Assembly (NCBI GenBank): GCA_025201765.1
Contig: MU623472.1
Location: forward strand, 32,907 to 96,906
Direction: 5' to 3'
Length of the DNA: 64,000 nt
Origin: Daldinia sp. FL1419
Taxonomy: Eukaryota; Ascomycota; Sordariomycetes; Xylariales; Hypoxylaceae
Position 1 is the stretch's first letter. Each line of letters starts with the position of its first letter. Positions 24,273-37,768 of this stretch are shown in pieces. The position numbers and the translations under genes were made by a program. A model generated the notes under the pieces. The model saw only the letters and a list, made by a program, of their open reading frames with translations. It had not been told where the DNA came from and did not search any database.

Positions 24273-26968
24273 ATGGCTACAGCTAAGTGCAATACTCTCA
24301 ACGTCTCTACGAGAGATGTTGCAGGGTATCTTCCAATCGAGAATTACGGCATGATAGGAAATATGAGAACTTGCGCGCTAGTGAGCATGGACGGGAGTAT
24401 AGGTGGGTGAAACTTCTTCACTCGAAGTTAGAGTCTTTATAAGCGTCGAAAAAAGCTAACAAGAATATGCCTTGCCTCAATTAGATTTTATGTGCTGGTA
24501 AGTCTGTCTTATAATAATGGCGTCCTGGGTTTCCGCTCAACCTTGGTCCACTTAAAAGGGGTTCTATAGAGATGAAAAGCAAGGCGACCAAAACTAGCCG
24601 TATCCCAATAGATGAGCAAACTCAACCCCATCTAAAGCAAGAGACAGTTATTAGTTAGGATGTAAGCTAAGTCCGGTCGTAGGCCAGACTTTGACTCTCC
24701 ATCCGTGTTCGGCCGTCTCCTCGACAAGGATAAGGGGGGTTACTTTAGTATAGCTCCCCCTGAGCCCGCATCATGCACGACCAAGCAGCAATACCTCCCC
24801 TCAGCCGCCATTCTGCAAACTCGCTATATTAATGAAGAGGGCGTCGTCGACGTCGTGGATTTCTTTCCCCGTCCCAAAGAGTCCACCGTTCTATCCACGA
24901 AATACAAGCACAGTGCCTACCGCGAGGCTACAAGCGTGTACGAAGAGCTGAAGAAATGGCTTGTTCGACGAGTCGAATGCATTCGCGGCCAAATGTCTCT
25001 AGGTCTGAAATCACCCACCCTAGTTATTTAGAACGAGATACTAATGCGCACCAAGATGTCGATGTCTTCCCAGCATTTGACTACGCGAGGGAGTCCCATA
25101 CCACTACAATACTACAAAGCGTTAGTGGAGTCGACAGTACTCAAAGCAAGACAGTCACTTTCCACAGCAAGGACCTAAAGCTTCAACTCGACGTGACCAT
25201 CGACTGCGGCGGCGGAGAGACCGAAAGCTGCCCCAACCTTCTCTTTAAGAAAGTGCAGAGAGAAGGTATGAAGGGCGAAGGGGTCGTCGCGAACTTCACT
25301 CTACAAGAAGGCCAAGCAATCTCGTTTGTCATTCGAGAGGATATCCCAAATCACGTCACCGAGAACATCACAAGTTCGATCCTAGACGCCCGGCAGCACG
25401 ACACGCAATCGTTCTGGTTCAACTGGCTATCCAAGAGCAGTTACAAGGGTGCCTGGCGCGAAGTAGTCATGCGCAGCTTCATGATCCTCAAACTACTAAC
25501 CTACGAGCCCACGGGGGCTATAGTCGCGGCTCCCACCTTCTCCATACCCGAAGCCATCGGCGGAGTCCGGTAGGTACCATTTCTACTACCCAAGCTGCGA
25601 GGAAACGACAATGATTAACTAGGAGTAGAAACTGGGACTACCGCTTCTCCTGGGTCCGAGACTCCAGCTTCACGATATACATCTTGTTGAGGATGGGGTT
25701 CACGCAGGAAGCGGATGCGTATATGGAGTTTATTAGCGAAATCCTGAGGAAGACTACGGCGAAGGGGAGCGATTTGCCGATTATGTTTACGATCAAGGGC
25801 GAGACTGATATACCGGAGCAAGAGCTCGACCATCTGGACGGTTACAAGGGTAGTAGGCCAGTTCGTATCGGCAACGGAGCCGCATTTCATAAGCAATTCG
25901 ATACGTATGGCGAATTGATGGACGCCATATATCTATATAATAAATACGGAAAGCCTATCTCGTGGGATACTTGGGTATCTGTTCGCAAAATGCTTGGTAA
26001 GTCATCTAGCCAAGTAACCCAACAGGTAAAACACGATAACTGACTTTTACTAGATCACGTCCTGACAATACTCAACGGTACGTAAAACATTACTACTTAA
26101 AGAACGCTAAGTGCTGACAAGATGGCTTCCAAGAACCGGATATGTCAATCTGGGAAGTCCGCAACAACAAGCAGCACTTCGTCTACTCCAAAGTCATGCT
26201 CTGGGTAGCCCTCGACCGCGGCCTCCGCCTCGCCGACAAGCGCTGTCTTCCCTGTCCCAACCGCGCAAAATGGCTCAACGCCCGCGACGCCGTCTACGAG
26301 GAGGTCATGGAGAAAGGTCAACACCCCCTTCCTTCCCTGCTTCCGCCAGCCCTATGCACCTATATAATACTAACCAGGAAAAAAACAGGCTACAACACGG
26401 AAATGGAAAGCTTCATCCAGAGCTACGAAAACAACACCATCCTCGACTCCTCCATCCTCATCGCCCCCTTGGTCTTCTTCATCACCCCCAACGACCCGCG
26501 CTTCCTCAACACCGTCGACCGGATCCTTCTTGCGCCCGAAAAAGGCGGCCTGACGAGCGCCGGCCTAGTCTACCGATACAACACGGAGCTCGCCAACGAC
26601 GGTAAGCCTCTCCATCCCTTCTCCCCTAAATACTCCCCACTCCCATCCGCCTTAAACTATGCACACCCCTACTAACACCCCATCGCCCCTCCCCAGGCGT
26701 CGGCGGCCACGAAGGCGCCTTCAGCATGTGCACCTTCTGGCTAGTCGAGGCGCTAACGCGGGCCTCGGTCTACGAGCCGCGCTACCTCGAGCGCGCCGTC
26801 AACCTCTTCGAGAACATGCTCAGCTTCTCCAACCACCTCTCCATGTTCTCCGAGGAGATCGCCCGCAGCGGCGAGCAGCTCGGCAACACCCCCCAGGCCT
26901 TCAGCCACCTCGCCCTCATCAGTGCCGCTTTCAACCTCGACCGCGCCCGGGATTACGCTAGGAGGTGA
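24273..26968 (+). CDS. Glycoside hydrolase family 15 protein (glucoamylase/trehalase-like)
   Basis: Nine exons give 682 aa: 24273-24402, 24485-24497, 24683-25002, 25056-25569, 25629-25996, 26054-26077, 26122-26316, 26389-26601 and 26697-26968. Every junction is GT...AG and keeps frame. The N-terminal trehalase-like domain is clear: GYLPIENYGMIGNMRTCALV, MDGSID-FMCWP-DFDSPSVFGRLLD. The (alpha/alpha)6 catalytic domain begins near residue 325 with NWDYRFSWVRDSSFTIYILL, the typical GH15 W-x-RD signature. It ends with GGHEGAFSMCTFWLVEALTR, whose Glu is the usual catalytic base. No signal peptide is visible, so the enzyme is probably cytosolic; bacterial relatives of this architecture include trehalases and glucan glucohydrolases. 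Substrate cannot be assigned. Exons 2 (13 nt) and 6 (24 nt) are unusually small, and intron 6 is only 44 nt. The donor of intron 3 is weak (GTCTGA). Confidence 0.9.
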
Positions 26969-28108
26969 TGCCGGGTGGACGGGTGACCGTGGCAGGCTGA
27001 TGAGGCAGGACGGCATGGGCGAGTGGCCGGTTGCTGGTCACGCAGGGAGAACACAGCAACCACCGGACGCACTAGGTCACGTCGCACCAGGTGGTGTCGG
27101 AGAATAAGGCCCCGGTAGCAAAGTTATCTCTCCTTTCCGGGGTAGGCAGTTAAAGTAGCAGCTGAGTGTGAACAGAATAGGAGAATAGAAACCAAGGATA
27201 CCTTAGTTCGAAATATTTCCCTCAATAGAACTAGGCCGTTCTACTTTACAAAAACCTCGTAACTGCAACGCCCGTCGTCGCGTAATCCAAGCGGCGGACT
27301 CTCTGTACTACCTCCAAACGCACGTAACTCGGATAGTAAGGGGTACGTGTGCACTTGTTTGCTCCTCCCTTGCCGCCATTCACGCTCCCCAGTAATATTA
27401 CGACATGTACCCCAACACCCAATACTTCCGCTATTACGATCCCAATTCGTCAAGGGGGCCATGACAGCGGGCAATATCGTATAGATCCGAGGACCCAAGC
27501 TGTCGGGCTAACGTCTAGAACCAACTGAAAAGTAGTTTATACCATAACTAGAGCATAATCCACACGTTATCGAAGCGTTCGGAATTTAGGGGGTAATGTC
27601 ACCTGCCTCATACATGTGTATGATGCGGGGGTGGGTGGATTCGGATTGTATTTGCTCCAGCTACGATACCTCGTTCTCAGCATGTTAACTACCTATATAT
27701 TTAGCGCTTTCTTACTCACTATTGACAATACTTCGAATGGTAAGATATTCAAGCTAGCATGAAGTATGAGACAAGAGTGAGAGCGCCAAGTTAATATTAG
27801 CTAAACGAAAGACTTGCATCCGGGTATCTTCCACCAAGCCAGAAGCCTCGGCAAGCAAAAGAAACTCGCTGGGCTAGATAACACGATAGTTCCTATGGAT
27901 AAATTGCTGTAGTGACGCCTTGAGTCCTTTGGTACGCATAGAAATAATTGTCCGATAAATCCATCTTAAACGCCCATGCAATAAGGTTGCTCGAATAGCT
28001 ACTTTCTACTTTGATAACCCAATTTCCGAAAGAATGACCCTATGTGTAACGTCCAACTCTCTTCTCGGTTTAATTCATAGTTCTTTTTTTTATATGTTAG
28101 AAGCTGGA
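26969..28108. other. Convergent 3' spacer
   Basis: It lies between the 3' ends of the GH15 and methyltransferase-like genes. No gene or notable repeat is seen. An antisense open frame across 26753-27016 is the shadow of the last GH15 exon. Confidence 0.6.
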
Positions 28109-30175
28109 CTAGGTTGGATGCTTATTGTTTTTAACTGCCACGATGTGAGAGTACTGCCAGTACGTCCCCCTTTCGATACACTCCTGGACTATGTCTTCCT
28201 CCTCCCACCACCATCGGTCGGCGTGGACGAACTTTCCCCATATTTCTTGCCACAACATTCTTGAGATGAGACACCGAAGTTCACTTTCTACCGACGTTTG
28301 CTCCTTTGCGTCTTCTGTTGTAATATCACCCTCGTGTACGGCACGTACAGAAATGGTCGTAATGGTGCTCCCAAATCCACGAAGTTTCGCAACAGCCAAC
28401 CAAGCGGGAAATGTGTCGCTTGGTAACGTAGTACGGCACTTCTTCTCAAGTTGTACCAAAAGCTTCTCGAATAGCCATTGTCGTAGTTTGGGGCCCATTG
28501 AAGACGAGACTGGTTGAGGGTCTATAAGAGTTAAGTGCAGAGCACCACCGGGGGCGAGACAACGGTAGACATGGCGGAGAAGTGGGGGGATCTCGCTCGA
28601 TGGAAATAATGCAGGCATAGGTAGACATGTTACAGCAGAGTACAGCTGTGGAGCCAGCGGCCGAGAACCCGCCGATGCAGATATTGCTGGTACAAGTAAT
28701 GGCTGCACATTTGGGAATAGATTTGGTGATATAGGTTTTGGTGATAGATGCGATATCGAGGTTTGTGGGTGTAGGGCAGCGAGGAACGACGCAGAGGCTA
28801 GTTAGACATGTATCATTAGGCCAACTTCAGGAAACGTGATTACTAGAGTACGCACCTGGGGATTCGTATAGCGCAAGGATCCTAGCAGATCTAGGGGGCT
28901 TAGACGAATCTGGACTACCCGGATAGTTATCTGTACACTCCACGAGTGGAACATAGCCCTCATGGTGTAGCGCAGAAAACATCCAACGTTTCTTAGTCAT
29001 CTCCAGTTCTTTGTAAACAGTCGCGTCTGCGGAATTGCCCATACCGGATTTAATATTGGCGAGAATGAGCTCGGGACTGGCCGCTGCCATCATTCGAACC
29101 TCGCGTTGTAGCACTGCAAGGCTTGGGGTCATGCATTGATCAGAGTCGTCGCTAATCATTGAATTATACAATCCTTCCTCTTCGGGGTGAGCCACTGTTT
29201 CTCTATTTGAGGTACAGTCCCATTCGTGAGGAGGCCTCCAGGCATCCGGATTTCCTAACCTGTCGATACTATTCCACCCGGGAGTATATATGGTTGTGTT
29301 ACTCTGGAGTTCGAGAGGAGGCGGAGTATGCAGCGATCTAGAAGAATGTCTAGTAGACCCGGGATCGTCGAATGCCATAGAATTCCTAGGCCAAAAAGGA
29401 TCAGTATAACTGTTAGCTGTATTATGAATCCTATATACTTACGTTCTCACTGGAAACTCTGGGAATTCTTGTATTGGCGGTGTTGGGGCCTTTGTCTGGC
29501 TAGCCGAGATGTGGATATCGGAAGCCAACTGGTCGATGTCTGTGTCCGAATCGCGGGGTGAGTATACGATTTCTGTAGTTCTTGTAATGAATGAGGAAGG
29601 CCCTAGGTTCTGGATCAGATACTCAGACTTTGTGGCGTCATTCACGGAAGCCCCGATACCAGTGCTATTGGTCATAGCAGATGGCTCTGTCCATTTTGAT
29701 AAGGTAGAATCTGCCGTAGCCGATAATTAGCGATTATAAAAACCAGCCGGAAGGGCTTAAGCTTCCCACCTGGCGATGATAGACTGGAGACCTCAGCTGC
29801 TTCCGAAGCTTGTGTAGGGAAGTAGCCTCTCTCAGCAGGTTTTACAGTGATTTCTGATTCGTCTTGATGGAGAAGCAAGGTCTTAACACCATAAGCTGAT
29901 GTTCGGTTAGCTTTTCCAAAGCTACGTACTGGGAGAGCGGGAGGTGTAGTCGGTTTCTTTGGGTTAGGCGAACTTGGGGTCCTCCTTCGGCTTCTAACCG
30001 AGAAGATACTAAATCCACGGTCACTAGAAGCCGTACTCTCGGTCGAGATAGATCGACGGCTGCTATCAGATCTCTGCTTTTTCTCTTGCTCTTTCATCTT
30101 GGCCTCTTGCTCTTTTCTCACCATCCGCTCGCCTAGCAGCTCCCGATTGGGATCAGTCCAGATAACGTCGAACAT
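28109..30175 (-). CDS. Class I methyltransferase-like protein with long disordered N-terminus
   Basis: Four exons, 30175-29770, 29710-29443, 29385-28856 and 28797-28109, encode 630 aa. Introns are 60, 57 and 58 nt, with branches such as GCTAAT and GCTAAC. The first about 380 residues are Ser/Pro/basic-rich and disordered (KEQEAKMKEQEKKQR; SRRRTPSSPNPKKPTTPPAL). The C-terminal part begins SARILALYESPASASFLAAL and continues PISPNLFPNVQPLLVPAI. It has the post-motif III-like strand LRHVYRCLAPGGALHLTLID, where L-x-P-G-G is typical of SAM-dependent methyltransferases. The glycine-rich motif I is not obvious, so the cofactor site may be degenerate. C-terminal WWWEEEDIVQECIERGTYW looks like a helical cap. 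Nuclear or cytosolic; substrate unknown. The family call rests mainly on the LAPGG strand. Confidence 0.72.
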
Positions 30176-33100
30176 AATGGCTGTTTGTGGTCAACTAGCC
30201 ATCCGAAGCTGTAATTTTCAAATTTTACTTTATTCTTTTATACTTATCACGATTTTGTGATAGTAGATTTCGTGGATGAGGGCTTCCAAGGACCTAGCAC
30301 AATAGTAGTACAAGGTAAGTAGTGTAATGACGGCCAAACTTCCATCGGCAGTCAAGTTAACTCCCAAAGGAGGCTGGATGTTCCATGTTATTATTATCTA
30401 GCATTAGAAGTGCTTTCGCACGTACTCATTAGACGGAGTTTTAATTAGGTATCCGACAGACCGGAAGATTGGGCATTGGTTAGAGGGTGTTAGGAGGAAA
30501 GGGGTTCGGGAAGACGAAGACAGCTGAATCTCGTATACGGTGGTTTTCGTAAAAGATTCAAGAGCTCCCCGCCACTCGTTATTCCACTCGTTATTGGCGA
30601 ATTGCCTGCTTCAATTGCCAGAGTGGTACGGAATCAGCGAAGGGGCTCGACTTGTAATAAGTATGTAAAAGGCAGTAAGTGGACTTGTAAACCAAGACAT
30701 ATAAAGTGCATGTAGGTGCGGGAGGTGTAGGAGGTGCAGGAGGTGCAGGAGGTGGGAGATAGGAGAAGAAGTGAGACCTGATAACTACTACCCGAGAAGC
30801 ACCTGAGGAACACTTGAGGAAACGAAGAAGGTTGGAAACTTAGATTGAAAGGTGAGACAAATTTGAAGCTGGATCAAATTCTAAGCCGGTTTTGAATTTT
30901 TAAAAACTATGGCAAGTACATTGTAAATTGTAAAGTACGGTAGAATCGTACCTGCTCAACATGAGAAATTTACGGCACTACGGGATCCTGCACTAATAAA
31001 GATCAAGAGACGCAACTTCCCGTTCATTTCCTCTTCAAGCGCTCTTTCGCTCTTTCGAAATCCGCTTCGAGTTAACTCCAACCTTTCTAGGATGACATTA
31101 GATGACATATCCAAGTAGTAAAGTAGTAGGTACCTACCAAACGATAAACACCTCCACTTGAGCGTTTGTTTGTTTTTTAGGGGTTTTTTTTTTTTCGTAC
31201 ATTAGGTAACTATTTTCTCCCCAGTGGGCCCAAACCATATCTTGTTTTACATCTCGGTCTTCTAGACCATGGTGTAGATTGTGTTACTTGAGCACAATAG
31301 CACGCTGTAATTACGTGGAATGGAAATTGGAATGGAAATACTAACGCGTTATTTTCGAGGTAGGTAGATTTTCATCAAGGTATTATTCATGGACTACGTT
31401 TAAAAATTATTCAGTCCCTCCCCCCCCCCCCAACTGCCTTTACTTGCCCCTTTTCCTCATCCCCTGAATCGTGACGAGAACTGGCTCGTCATTATATAGC
31501 TCAGAGATCGAGATTAACCCTCCGAATAGACGCTCTCGCCGAATGCCCGGTCTTTGGCCCTATAGGACCCATGCTTTTGAAGCTGGATCTGTACCTATAC
31601 CGCCGAGTCACACTTGGTCACATACATATCGATCAGTAACCGTCAATGTGACGAGATATCATAAGATATAACCTAGACAGAAACATTCATATCCAATACG
31701 AAGCTAACTCTTTCTTGATTTTGGTCGAGTACTTGATACCTGTAACGAATACCATAGATTAGAATTATTATAAACATAACGTCAAGTTTAAGGACAGGTA
31801 GGTAGCGCATACTAGCCCTCGTGACACTATTATTCTCCATCTATGTGTTAAGAAAGCTCTTTAGCGAGTATAAACTTCGTCTTTATACGGAAGTAATGAT
31901 GAAGACATATCAAGTATAGGTAATAGTTATCGTTACGTAATTCGTATATTGCGAATTGAAGGCCTCGATGCCTTTGAGCTACTCTTCGCATTTATCATTT
32001 ATGTTGTAGATTTGATTGGGTGAGTTTATAATGCCATTCAAAGGAATGTGGTTATTTCAGCTCGTGCTAGTTAACCGAATTGCACCATTTAAACGAGGTA
32101 CCTTCTTCGAAGTTTTACCTGAGGAACTTCTTATGCAGTTTCGAAACGATTAAGAAAGGTTGTAATATAATGATAATGAGTTGTATAAAGTGTAAGATGT
32201 GAGACGGGCCTTATATACTACGAGCGTTGCGTTAGGAGGACATGATTTAAACAGGTATTCAGCCTACCCCTATCAACATGATCGCGATAGAGAGATGCCT
32301 TATTTGAACAACTCTTTTAATACTAACTGGAGAATGAAGAACAATATTATCAGAACCGAGCATCGTGACGGGAGGATCGCGAGCAAGCGGTATTCGACGA
32401 GCACAAGAGCCCCGAGCAACCTTGCCAAGCACCCAGCTCGGTTTCTACCCATGGCAATGCCCTTGAGATCCACGGGCTATAGCAGAATCGCAGCAAACAC
32501 CGGACTGTATACCGGGATACCCGAACCACGCATGTATGGGGGAAAACTGCGGCTATCCGTTCATGGAAGCCGTTAGTTGGTAACCTATGATCTATGAGTG
32601 GGTGCTGAGTTGTCACTCCGTGGTAGACCTCGAGATCTAATAGCCGGCGCTGTGGTGCCGTACTACGGCTTTGAGGCTAATAGCTTAGGCGCGATTAGGA
32701 CTCGGGTGTTCCTTATGGGTGCTTACCGAGATACAGAAGTGATATGTGATTCTAGCCTATAGATAGTCATCTATGGGATGGATCGAAAAGCGTTGCGCTA
32801 TGCATATGTAGGAGCCATTTTGTGCGTTTGCTTGTCTTCGTACCTGCATACCTATTCTTACGCAGGAACAGCATAATGGATCTATAATAATTCCCAGTTA
32901 ATACGTCTTGGTTTGTCTGTTTCCATCGACGCTCCTCTGTCACGTGAAGGAAACTGGTCGAGTATAATAGGGTAATAGTACTTGATGCACGTTAAATTTG
33001 ATGCTGCAAGCCATTCACCAATACGCCTGCGTATTGAGACTGTCGTACGACTTGCGAAGGCAAATTGTTAGATCTTCCCCAAACCCCACGGTCACTAGCT

Positions 33101-35810
33101 TATTGGGCCTCCATTGAAAAGGGTGTTTGCTCGATACTTTACGTACCGGCACCTAGGACACGGAGGTATTAGGTATTATCAATGCATCCGGCCTATCTTT
33201 CATCAGAGAAGCGTATGATTCTCTTCCAAGTACGGGCGTCCAGGTACGTAGTCATCGAACTCGGGGCTCGTGCGAAGGTCTGTTTCGACCGCACAGACGA
33301 CGCCACTGCGCAATCATTTACTGGGCGCCGAAATGTGATAGCCTTACGGGAGTTGTTAATCGTAGGGTATGCTCGTGGCTTTGTAATTCCCTCGAAATGA
33401 TACGTTGGCATGTGTCGGAGATGTGAATTTAGAGTGGACATATATCTGATAGATCCTCGGATGGAGTGAAGAAAGAGAGTCTCGAAGTTGTGGCATAATA
33501 TTGTTTGTTTTTATTTATTTATTTACTCAGCTTGCTTAAATTGTATTATAGTGAAGCCCGTTAACTTGTGCAACCTGCTCAAAATATTCACTCCCATCTG
33601 GCATCTGCGGAATCGAGCCAAGACCGAGCCTTAATATGTAAGCACGATACACGGAATAAAAAAAAAATGAATGGCTTTCGCCGTCTGGTAGGTAGTTGTA
33701 CGATGTACGCGAGTCCGAGATATTGTGGAGAATGTTGAATTTTGCAGACCCTTTGCCACGGTGCCACCCCCTGGAGCCCCCCCGGTTGCATGTCAATTAT
33801 CAGCAGCACCGAGCGCTCTGATCACTGCTGTATCTGGGACGCGATGGCACCTCACGACAAGCCGTATGGTAGGCCATTCCACTAGACCCGAGGCCACGGT
33901 CCATAGCTGCATGGAATACGACCGCTAGACGGTGAGATTTCTGTGTTACCGAGAACTTTTCTTCTTACGTTCGCCCCGTTGCTTTGTAATTTTCATGTTC
34001 CTTTTCATGCTCCCGCGAGAAATGGTTTGGTATTTTAATTAACTACTTACCTAATTACCTCGTAGAAAAGACTAGAGGGATATCACTGCAGAGACTTCGT
34101 GTGTTTACCTGGTATGCAGGTATGCAGGTACATGGTTCCTGGAGCAAACAACTTTACCTATTTTACCTATTTGAGCTTCAAAGTTCGATTTTGTGATATT
34201 TGATTGGCCAATACTTCGTCAAGGACGTTTCATAAAATACATTGTATCTGCGTATAACTTCCGAATTTATTGGGAGGTTTTTTCTCTCTTTCCTTCGGAA
34301 CTTTCCTGGGACCTTTCTCAGAGCTGGTACCCCACAGGTCCTACATGAGGTAGGTATTGAAAACAAGGCTTGTTTATTATAAAATCCAATATTAGGAAAT
34401 GTTTTTCGAGGCAACGGCATGGCGTTAAACAGTGTTGATATTTTGAATATATACTATATGATGATGATGTAAGGTCAATATGGCTGGCAAATATTTATTC
34501 TAGAAAATGTCCGACATCACTACGCCTCTTACTTGCTTGAGCCTTCAAATCTCACGTATGGTCACTTAAGTTTGTTGGAGCTAGTACCGTACTTGGGTCT
34601 GGTATAAATCAGCCTTATAGGCGCTATATTCTTACTGATCTACCTCCTTATATTATCTATAAAGCCCCTACTGTAGCTTTAAGTTTACCCTAGCAGCTAG
34701 TTACGTATTATAGCCCAGGTGTGTATGCACAAAGAGCCCCCCTGGTTTGCCATCGGGGACGCCATCGGGGTCATAATGCCTTATATGTACGCCAAGGAGT
34801 CCCGACGGACAAGTTCCGCATCCTATTACGACCTCCGGGCGCCTCAAATGCTTCCATGGTTCCCACAAGTACCTAACCTAACCCAACTCGCATGGAAGAT
34901 TTCTCTACTCCTACCAACCCTATGCCTAGAAGTTGTCAATGTCTTTATATACCGGGAAAACTGTGCTATTCAAACAGTGCTGATAGGGACGACGTAATAA
35001 ATGATGCGCTGGGCGGAACTGAGATGTGCAGACTAAGAAGACCAGGAGAAGGTATTTCAGATCACCCACGACGTCACGTCCCCAACTAGATATTCTTCAC
35101 TTGGCAAAGATCTTGTCTTTCACCGCCACCTTCTCGATTTAAGTCGGTAATACCAGCATTAAACATTAAAACAAAGGGTATGTGCAAATTCGTATGCATT
35201 AAATCTATGCATTAGCTCGACGGGTCGGATCTATCATTGCATTGGGTACCTGCGTGTATGCATATACATTCTCTCAGCCATTGTCAGACCCGACAATCTA
35301 TGTAGAATAGCGTATATGTACTTTGGTATGTAATTCGGTGCTCGAGTAGGAAGGTTAGAAAGAAGTTTTTGTTTAGTCGCACTACTCAACCAAGAAAGCT
35401 CGAATTTCTCCATATTTTAGCTGGTACTTGAGCGTCGAGGGGAAAGGCCCGACTAACAGGTCTGGTCCCTTCTCGTCCCGCTGCCTCGAGGGGCAATACT
35501 ACCATCGCAACGGAATCGCACCTCTTTTGAGACCGGGTTTCCATCCTGGGGTGTCCCGAACCACCCAATTTGACCCTTGGCAAAAGGCGAAACTTGGGGA
35601 CGTTGCATCGCCTAGAATTCGGAAAGACTGAATTAGTCGAACCGTGTATCATTTGGTTAATAATTCGTAGATAATGATTCAGTTTATGTAACAACGAGTT
35701 TTTTTTGTACATTCAAGAACATCGCTGCTTAAGATATGTATGCTAAGTACCTATGCTCCAGCGAGATAGGTAGTAAAAATGCTAACAAGATCTAATTAAT
35801 TATGGTATCG
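30176..35810. other. 5.6-kb gene-poor spacer
   Basis: No gene can be supported. It holds a GGAGGTGCA-type 9-bp tandem array at about 30712-30756, C and T homopolymers (31180-31195, 31421-31431), and TTTA tracts near 33510. Open frames at 32199-32576 (+, 125 aa), 33182-33400 (+) and 35386-35712 (-) lack domains, low-complexity signature or splice context. It also contains the promoter of the methyltransferase-like gene. Confidence 0.5.
30712..30756. repeat. 9-bp tandem repeat, GGAGGTGCA type
   Basis: About five imperfect copies of a 9-bp G-rich unit lie on the + strand, upstream of the methyltransferase-like gene's start by about 540 bp. Confidence 0.85.
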
Positions 35811-37326
35811 TCATGTGGCTTGCCCCTTAATATCATGGTTCGACTGCGACGCTCTGTCGCTATTAGCAAGCTCCGTCATTGATTCGGTCTCTATATCCTT
35901 CTGTGAATTTCGGCTCCCAAGCCTGAATGCAAAATTTCGCTTATCCTGGTGATCGCTGCCGTACTGGCTCAACTCGGGACGTCGACCGGTGACGCGGACT
36001 CGGAGATCCGAAAACGCCATTTTGACTGAGTCCCAACTTGTCGCCACATAGATCAAACAGTTCCAGAAGCCCTGAAGTGGTAAAACGATTGCACTCATAA
36101 TTTCTAGGGCCGCTAGTACATCGTTCGTATTCACGATACTGTACACACGGTTCGCTGTCGAGGGTAGCCAAGTAACGAGAAGCGCCGTAAAGAAAAGGAT
36201 GGCGCATTTACTGTAGGACCATGCAGCATTGTTGGCCTCAAAGTTCGCCCTTCTTTTTTGGGACTTAGCTCGTGACTGTGCTGCGGATGGCGTTTGTGGC
36301 ACGTTGCTCGGGATAGGAGGCGCGATATTCTCTTGTGCTTTAGTGTTTCCTTTATTATTATTTGATGATATTGTCACTGAATACGACGGTTTGCTTTTAG
36401 TTATGCCGAATCTCCCAAGAGGTGCGAGGTCGATTCCACTCCCACTCTCTTCAATGGATTCTGATGTGACTGTCACTTCTGTTGTCTTCACTGAGTATGG
36501 ATCGTTCATGCTTAGCGCTTCGGGGTCGTGGGCACTGCTACTGGCGCCAAAACTTCGTAATTGCTTGCGCTTCTGATATATATCTTTGCCTGCCCGGATA
36601 TAAATGGCCATGGTGAGTAGGATAACGACCCTGGATAGTGTTAGCATTGTAGGTTTCCGACAAATTGGGTTTTGAATCCCTACCAGACAGGACCGTAGAA
36701 AGTAAGGATTCGAAAGATATCCCATCCAGAGCTAACCCAACACCACAACGTGGCGTTGCCATACATCCTGCCAGCCGACTCGGTTCTTATGAAAACGTAT
36801 GTAAGTGCGGGGACGAATGGGATACCGTAACATATTAAAAGGTACCTAAAGTTGATGTTAGCCTGAGCTTCATACTAGGTTTTTAAGACATCACGATAAA
36901 GTGAAGACTTACCATTTTTCCATCATCCGGAGCCTAGCAGCATCAAACTTGTGGTAGAAAGTCAGATAAACATTGAATGCCATAGCCAAAGTCCAGAAAG
37001 CGTCGGCAGGCAGGAACCTAACCCAATTTAGTAAATTGAACGAGGGGATATTGACAGATAACTTACATTTGTATGAGAAAACCTTGAAATTGGCATCCGA
37101 ACGAATCAAGCTCTGTTACATATCTCCTTGACATTAATGTTCCAACATTGGTCATCATATTACCGAAGGAGGCATAAAAGACAAGGCGATTAATAGGCTT
37201 GTGGAATGCCTTCGAGAGAGAGAAGGTAAGGATAACGAAAAGACATCCTAATAGTGAGAACACGGAGCCGATTCGCTCGATGAGGCTGATCGCCTCGAGC
37301 TCTCCTGCTGTTAACTCGCGCCCCAT
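35811..37326 (-). CDS. Seven-transmembrane receptor, cAMP-receptor-like (Dicty_CAR/GPR-1 class)
   Basis: Four exons, 37326-37067, 37017-36913, 36845-36684 and 36630-35811, encode 448 aa. All introns are 49-67 nt with GT...AG ends, and every intron is in phase 2. TM1 is IERIGSVFSLLGCLFVILTF, then FHKPINRLVFYASFGNMMTN (TM2), FLPADAFWTLAMAFNVYLTF (TM3), WYLLICYGIPFVPALTYVFI (TM4) and WDIFRILTFYGPVWVVILLT (TM5). The extracellular NATLWCWVSSGWD before TM5 is a hallmark of this class. A Ser/Pro-rich third intracellular loop of about 110 residues precedes TM6 (YSKCAILFFTALLVTWLPST) and TM7 (ALEIMSAIVLPLQGFWNCLI). The tail is basic then acidic. These plasma-membrane receptors signal through heterotrimeric G proteins; the ligand is unknown in fungi. 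It is the last intact gene before the repeat desert. Confidence 0.92.
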
Positions 37327-37768
37327 TTTCGTATAGCAGGTAATATCAGATATTCGAAGGGACTCGGGTATAGCTGGACTCCAAGTTGATATATTGTGTG
37401 AATAGGAACGGCCCGCTACCCGAATCGGTATCGAATAGAGACGTCGGGCCTATGTTTGCTTCATTCAACGGAATCGTAAAAGCTGCATAACTAGCCGAGC
37501 GAAGATTGGAGTCGTTAATTTGGAAGGTTTCACTCGTTAGCAGGACCGACGAGTGGGCATCTCTCGTCTTAAAATAGGACTTGCGAACCAACGTGAGTCG
37601 TTAAATATCTAGGTTAGATGGTTGAGTTAATTAGACGTGTTTGCAACTCATGAATCGTAAAAGAGTATCAAGGTCCACTTAGCCACCACAGCATCAACAA
37701 TCGGGGCTCCAGAGAATCTTATAGCTCCAGCGTTCACTCGCACCAGACCTGTAAACCTATCAGAAAGA
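37327..37768. promoter_or_regulatory. Upstream region of the GPCR gene
   Basis: The 5' flank of the receptor gene. An open frame at 37346-37591 (-) ends 20 bp before the ATG but cannot be joined in frame by a convincing intron, so I treat it as leader sequence. Confidence 0.5.

Noticed and set aside
32199..32576. 125-aa open frame on the + strand
   Set aside because: No domain, irregular composition and no supporting start or intron context.
37346..37591. Possible extra N-terminal exon of the GPCR gene
   Set aside because: The ATG at 37,326 precedes TM1 at the usual distance, and no in-frame intron joins the upstream frame convincingly.
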